From assembly GCF_029227915.1 (NCBI RefSeq), contig NC_079881.1, forward strand, positions 1,488,001-1,552,000: DNA of 64,000 nucleotides, given 5' to 3'. Source of the stretch: Hydractinia symbiolongicarpus (taxonomy: Eukaryota; Cnidaria; Hydrozoa; Anthoathecata; Hydractiniidae). This document shows, in pieces, positions 59,381-64,000 of the stretch. A program made the position numbers and the translations under genes. Numbering within the stretch: the stretch's first letter is position 1; each line of letters opens with the position of its first letter. Below the pieces are notes generated by a model that worked only from the letters and a program-made list of their open reading frames with translations, made no database searches and had not been told where the DNA came from.

Positions 59381-62300
59381 TCGGGAAATGAGTTTACTCC
59401 CTGGGTACTTTCTTTGTATACTTTTGACTATACGGCCGAGTCGGGGATTTACGGGAAGTCGCGGGATTTCGTTTGCCGGCGATTAACCTTCTTTTATTCA
59501 GCGTCTCATCAAAAATGAAAACATTTTTCTAAACTACAAGTCTCATGCGTTTTAGTGATGAAAAAATAATTTAAAAAATCGTTCGGGAAATGAGTTTACT
59601 CCCTGGGTACTTTCTTTGTATACTTTTGACTATACGGGCCGAGTCCAGGGTTTACGGGAAATGGCGGGTTTTCGTTTGCCGGCGATTAAACATCTTTTAT
59701 TCAGCGTCTCATCAAAAATGAAAACATTTTTGAAAACTGCAAGTCTCATGCGTTTTAGTGGTGAAAAGATAATTTAAAAAATCGTTTTGGAAATGAGTTT
59801 ACTCACAGGGTACTTTCTTTGTATACTTTTGACTATACGGGCCGAGTCCGGGGTTTACAGGAAATGGCGGGTTTTCGTTTGCCGGCGATTAAACTTCTTT
59901 TATTCAGCGTCTCATCAAAAATGAAAACATTTTTGAAAACTACAAGTCTCATGCGTTTTAGTGGTGAAAAGATAATTTAAAAAATCGTTTTGGAAATGAG
60001 TTTACTCACAGGGTACTCTCTTTGTGTACATTCGACTATAAAGGCCAAGCCCGGGATTTACGGGAAATCGCGGGTTTTCTTTTGCCGGCGATTAAACCAC
60101 TTTCATTAGGCGTCTCATCAAAAATGAAAACATTTCTGAAAACTACAAGTCTCATGCGTTTTAGTGGTGAAAAAATAATTTAAAAAAATCGTTCGAGAAA
60201 TGAGTTTACTCCCTGAGTACTTCATTTGTATACTTTTGACTATACAAGCCAAGCCCGGGATTTACGGGAAATCGCGGGTTTTCGTTTGCCGGCGATTAAA
60301 CCACTTTCATTAAGCGTCTCATCAAAAATGAAAACATTTCTGAAAACTACAAGTCTCATGCGTTTTAGTGGTTAAATAATAATTTAAAAAATCGTTCGAG
60401 AAATGAGTCTACTCCCAGGGTACTTTCTTTGTATACTTTTGACTGTACGGGCCGAGTCCGGGATTTACGGGAAATCGCGGGTTTTCGTTTGCCGGCGATT
60501 AAACTCCTTTTATTCAGCGTCTCATCAAAAATGAAAACATTTTTAAAAACTACAAGTCTCATGTGCTTTAGTGGTGAAAAAATAATTTAAAAAATCGTTT
60601 GGGAAATGAGTTTACTCCCTGGGTACTTTCTTTGTATACTTTTGACTATACGGGCCGAGTCCGGGATTTACGGGAAATCGCGGGTTTTCGTTTGCCGGCG
60701 ATTAAACCACTTTCACTAAGCGTCTCATCAAAAATGAAAACATTTCTGAAAACTACAAGTCTCATGCGTTTTAGTGGTGAAAAGATAATTTAAAAAATCG
60801 TTTTGGAAATGAGTTTACTCACAGGGTACTTTCTTTGTATACATTCGACTATACGGGCCAAGCCCGGGATGTACGGGAAATCGCGAGTTTTCGTTTGCCG
60901 GCGATTAAACCACTTTCATTAAGCGTCTCATCAAAAATGAAAACATTTCTGAAAACTACAAGTCTCATGCGTTTCAGTGGTTAAATAATAATTTAAAAAA
61001 TCGTTCGGGAAATGAGTTTACTCCCAGGGTACTTTCTTTGTATACTTTTGACTATACGGGCCGAGTCCGGGATTTACGGAAAATCGCGGGTTTTCGTTTG
61101 CCGGCGATTAAACTTCTTTTATTCAGCGTCTCATCAAAAATAAAAACATTTTTAAAAACTACAAGTCTCATGTGCTTTAGTGGTGAAAAGATAATTTAAA
61201 AAATCGTTTTGGAAATGAGTTTACTCACAGGGTACTTTCTTTGTATACTTTTGACTATACGGGCCGAGTCCGGGGTTTACAGGAAATGGCGGGTTTTCGT
61301 TTGCCGGCGATTAAACTTCTTTTATTCAGCGTCTCATCAAAAATGAAAACATTTTTGAAAACTACAAGTCTCATGCGTTTTAGTGGTGAAAAGATAATTT
61401 AAAAAATCGTTTTGGAAATGAGTTTACTCACAGGGTACTCTCTTTGTGTACATTCGACTATAAAGGCCAAGCCCGGGATTTACGGGAAATCGCGGGTTTT
61501 CTTTTGCCGGCGATTAAACCACTTTCATTAGGCGTCTCATCAAAAATGAAAACATTTCTGAAAACTACAAGTCTCATGCGTTTTAGTGGTGAAAAAATAA
61601 TTTAAAAAAATCGTTCGGGAAATGAGTTTACTCCCTGAGTACTTCATTTGTATACTTTTGACTATACAAGCCAAGCCCGGGATTTACGGGAAATCGCGGG
61701 TTTTCGTTTGCCGGCGATTAAACCACTTTCATTAAGCGTCTCATCAAAAATGAAAACATTTCTGAAAACTACAAGTCTCATGTGCTTTAGTGGTGAAAAA
61801 ATAATTTAAAAAATCGTTTGGGCAATGAGTTTACTCCCTGGGTACTTTCTTTGTATACTTTTGACTATACGGGCCGAGTCCGGGATTTACGGGAAATCGC
61901 GGGTTTTCGTTTGCCGGCGATTAAACCACTTTCACTAAGCGTCTCATCAAAAATGAAAACATTTCTGAAAACTACAAGTCTCATGCGTTTTAGTGGTGAA
62001 AAGATAATTTAAAAAATCGTTTTGGAAATGAGTTTACTCACAGGGTACTTTCTTTGTATACATTCGACTATACGGGCCAAGCCCGGGATGTACGGGAAAT
62101 CGCGGGTTTTCGTTTGCCGGCGATTAAACTCCTTTTATTCAGCGTCTCATCAAAAATGAAAACATTCTTAAAAACTACAAGTCTCATGCGTTTTAGTGGT
62201 TAAATAATAATTTAAAAAATCGTTCGGGAAATGAGTTTACTCCCAGGGTACTTTCTTTTTATACTTTTGACTATACGGGCCGAGTCCGGGATTTACGGGA

Positions 62301-64000
62301 AATCGCGGGTTTTCGTTTGCCGGCGATTAAACTTCTTTTATTCAGCGTCTCATCAAAAATAAAAACATTTTTAAAAACTACAAGTCTCATGTGCTTTAGT
62401 GGTGAAAAAAAAATTTAAAAAATCGTTCGGAAAAAGAGTTTACTCCCTGGGTACTTTCCTTGTATACTTTTGACTATACGGGCCGAGTCTGGGGTTTACG
62501 GGAAATGGCGGATTTTCGTTTGCCGGCGATTAAACTCCTTTTATTCAGCGTCTCATCAAAAATGAAGACATTTTTGAAACTACAAGTCTCATGTGTTTTA
62601 GTGGTGAAAAGATAATTTAAAAAATCGTTTTGGAAATGAGTTTACTCACAGGGTACTTTCTTTGTATACTTTTGACTATACGGGCCGAGTCCGGGATTTA
62701 CGGGAAATCGCGGGTTTTCGTTTGCCGGCGATTAAACTTCTTTTATTCGGCGTCTCATCAAAAATAAAAACATTTTTAAAAACTACAAGTCTCATGTGCT
62801 TTAGTGGTGAAAAAATAATTTAAAAAATCGTTCGGGAAATGAGTTTACTTCCTGGGTACTTTCTTTGCATACTTTTGACTATACGGGCCGAGTCCGGGGT
62901 TTACGGGAAATGGCGGGTTTTCGTTTGCCGGCGATTAAACTTCTTTTATTCAGCGTCTCATCAAAAATGAAAACATTTTTGAAAACTACAAGTCTCATGC
63001 GTTTTAGTGGTGAAAAAATAATTTAAAAAATCGTTTTGGAAATGAGTTTACTCACAGAGTACTTTCTTTGTGTACATTCGACTATAAAGGCCAAGCCCGG
63101 GATTTACGGGAAATCGCGGGTTTTCTTTTGCCGGCGATTAAACCACATTCATTAGGCGCCTCATCAAAAATGAAAACATTTTTGAAAACTACAAGTCTCA
63201 TGCGTTTTAGTGGTGAAAAAATAATTTAAAAAATCGTTCGGGAAATGAGTTTACTCCCTGGGTACCTTCTTTGTATACTTTTGACTATACGGGCCGAATC
63301 CGGGATTTACGGGAAATCGCAGGTTTTCGTTTGCCGGTGATTAAACATCTTTTATTCAGCGTCTCATCAAAAATGAAAACATTTTTAAAAACTACAAGTC
63401 TCATGGGCTTTGGTGGTGAAATAATAATTTAAAAAATTGTTCGGGAAATGAGTTTACTCCCTGGGTACTTTCTTTGTATACTTTTGACTATACGGGCCGA
63501 GTCCGGGGTTTACGGGAAATGGCGGGTTTTCGTTTACCGGCGATTAAACTCCTTTTTTTCAGCGTCTCATCAAGAATGAAAATATTTTTGAAAACTACAA
63601 GTCTCATGCGTTTTAGTGGTGAAAAGATAATTTAAAAAATCGTTTTGGAAATGAGTTTACTCCCTGGGTACTTTCTTTGTATACTTTTGACTATACGGGC
63701 CGAGTCCGGGATTTACGGGAAGTCGCGGGTTTTCGTTTGCCGGCGATTAAACTTCTTTTATTCAGCGTCTTATCAAAAATGAAAACATTTTTGAAACTAC
63801 AAGTCTCATGCGTTTTAGTGGTGAAATAATAATTTAAAAAATCGTTCGGGAAATGAGTTTACTCCCAGGGTACTTTCTTTGTATACTTTTGACTATACGG
63901 GCCGAGTCCGGGGTTTACGGGAAATGGCGGGTTTTCGTTTGCCGGCGATTAAACTTCTTTTATTCAGCGTCTCATCAAAAATGAAAACATTTTTGAAAAC

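Larger units (their letters stand above)
51378..64000. repeat. 203-bp satellite array, right segment
   Basis: About 62 monomers continue in the same orientation to the window edge, so the array extends beyond it. Left part: large-duplication copy 2 to about 57.4 kb. From 56.9 kb a six-monomer step of 1,217 bp (for example the ATATACATTTGAC monomer at 56,946 and 58,163). From 58.98 kb steps of 1,624 and 1,219 bp (monomers starting near 58,975, 60,599 and 61,818). Occasional 1-bp changes in A-runs are seen near 60,180 and 61,605. No gene visible. Confidence 0.97.

Overview
This window is almost entirely satellite DNA. About 57.3 of the 64.0 kb is a head-to-tail array of a 203-bp monomer (roughly 280 copies, all in one orientation). 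The rest is one 3.36-kb non-satellite island present twice, at 37,759-41,117 and 48,020-51,377. I find no protein-coding gene that I can support. The short open frames that exist are monomer fragments, low-complexity sequence or island-junction chimeras. The source is a nuclear eukaryotic chromosome, as shown by the higher-order satellite, the tRNA-like unit with internal pol III A and B boxes, and the AT-rich microsatellite-bearing island. An invertebrate animal is my guess, but the sequence does not fix the taxon.

Layout. From 1 to about 12.7 kb the monomers fall into diagnostic types (here A to H) that recur in fixed order as an eight-monomer higher-order repeat (HOR). Three complete units, each 1,621 bp, start at 1, 3,852 and 11,059. 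A five-monomer deletion form (A-E-F-G-H, 1,013 bp) sits at 5,473. From 6.5 to 30.3 kb a second block carrying two marker indels (types J-K-L-M) appears three times (from 6,486, 12,680 and 24,154), mixed with local tandem duplications of 13 monomers (2,637 bp) and 12 monomers (2,433 bp). From about 30 to 37.7 kb the array is a mosaic grading into other subfamilies (P, Q, R, T). Island 1 follows, then more satellite with a second, different eight-monomer HOR (1,624 bp, starting near 42,021). Then the segment repeats: about 35.90-45.76 kb is tandemly duplicated as about 45.76-57.4 kb, island included. The second copy has since gained 2, 6 and 4 monomers and lost 3. The last 6.6 kb is satellite of the right-hand subfamilies with six- and eight-monomer periodicity.

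The island is inserted between two adjacent satellite bases without visible loss of monomer sequence. Its ends carry a 10-bp inverted match (TTGCGGAGAG). Inside, in order, are a GC-rich palindromic left end, a perfect 10-bp hairpin, a CTAG-rich stretch, two diverged copies of a roughly 300-bp repeat, a 69-nt tRNA-like unit whose anticodon arm is closed by a GCAA tetraloop, and a pyrimidine-rich TGCCT-type repeat. The two islands differ, by eye, at one substitution and one T-run length, so they are a very recent duplication by satellite recombination and not two insertions.

Nothing here forms a metabolic or defence system. What the window shows is the process of array evolution: unequal exchange in whole-monomer steps, gene-conversion-like chimeras, and carriage of a transposon-like island with a possible pol III promoter.
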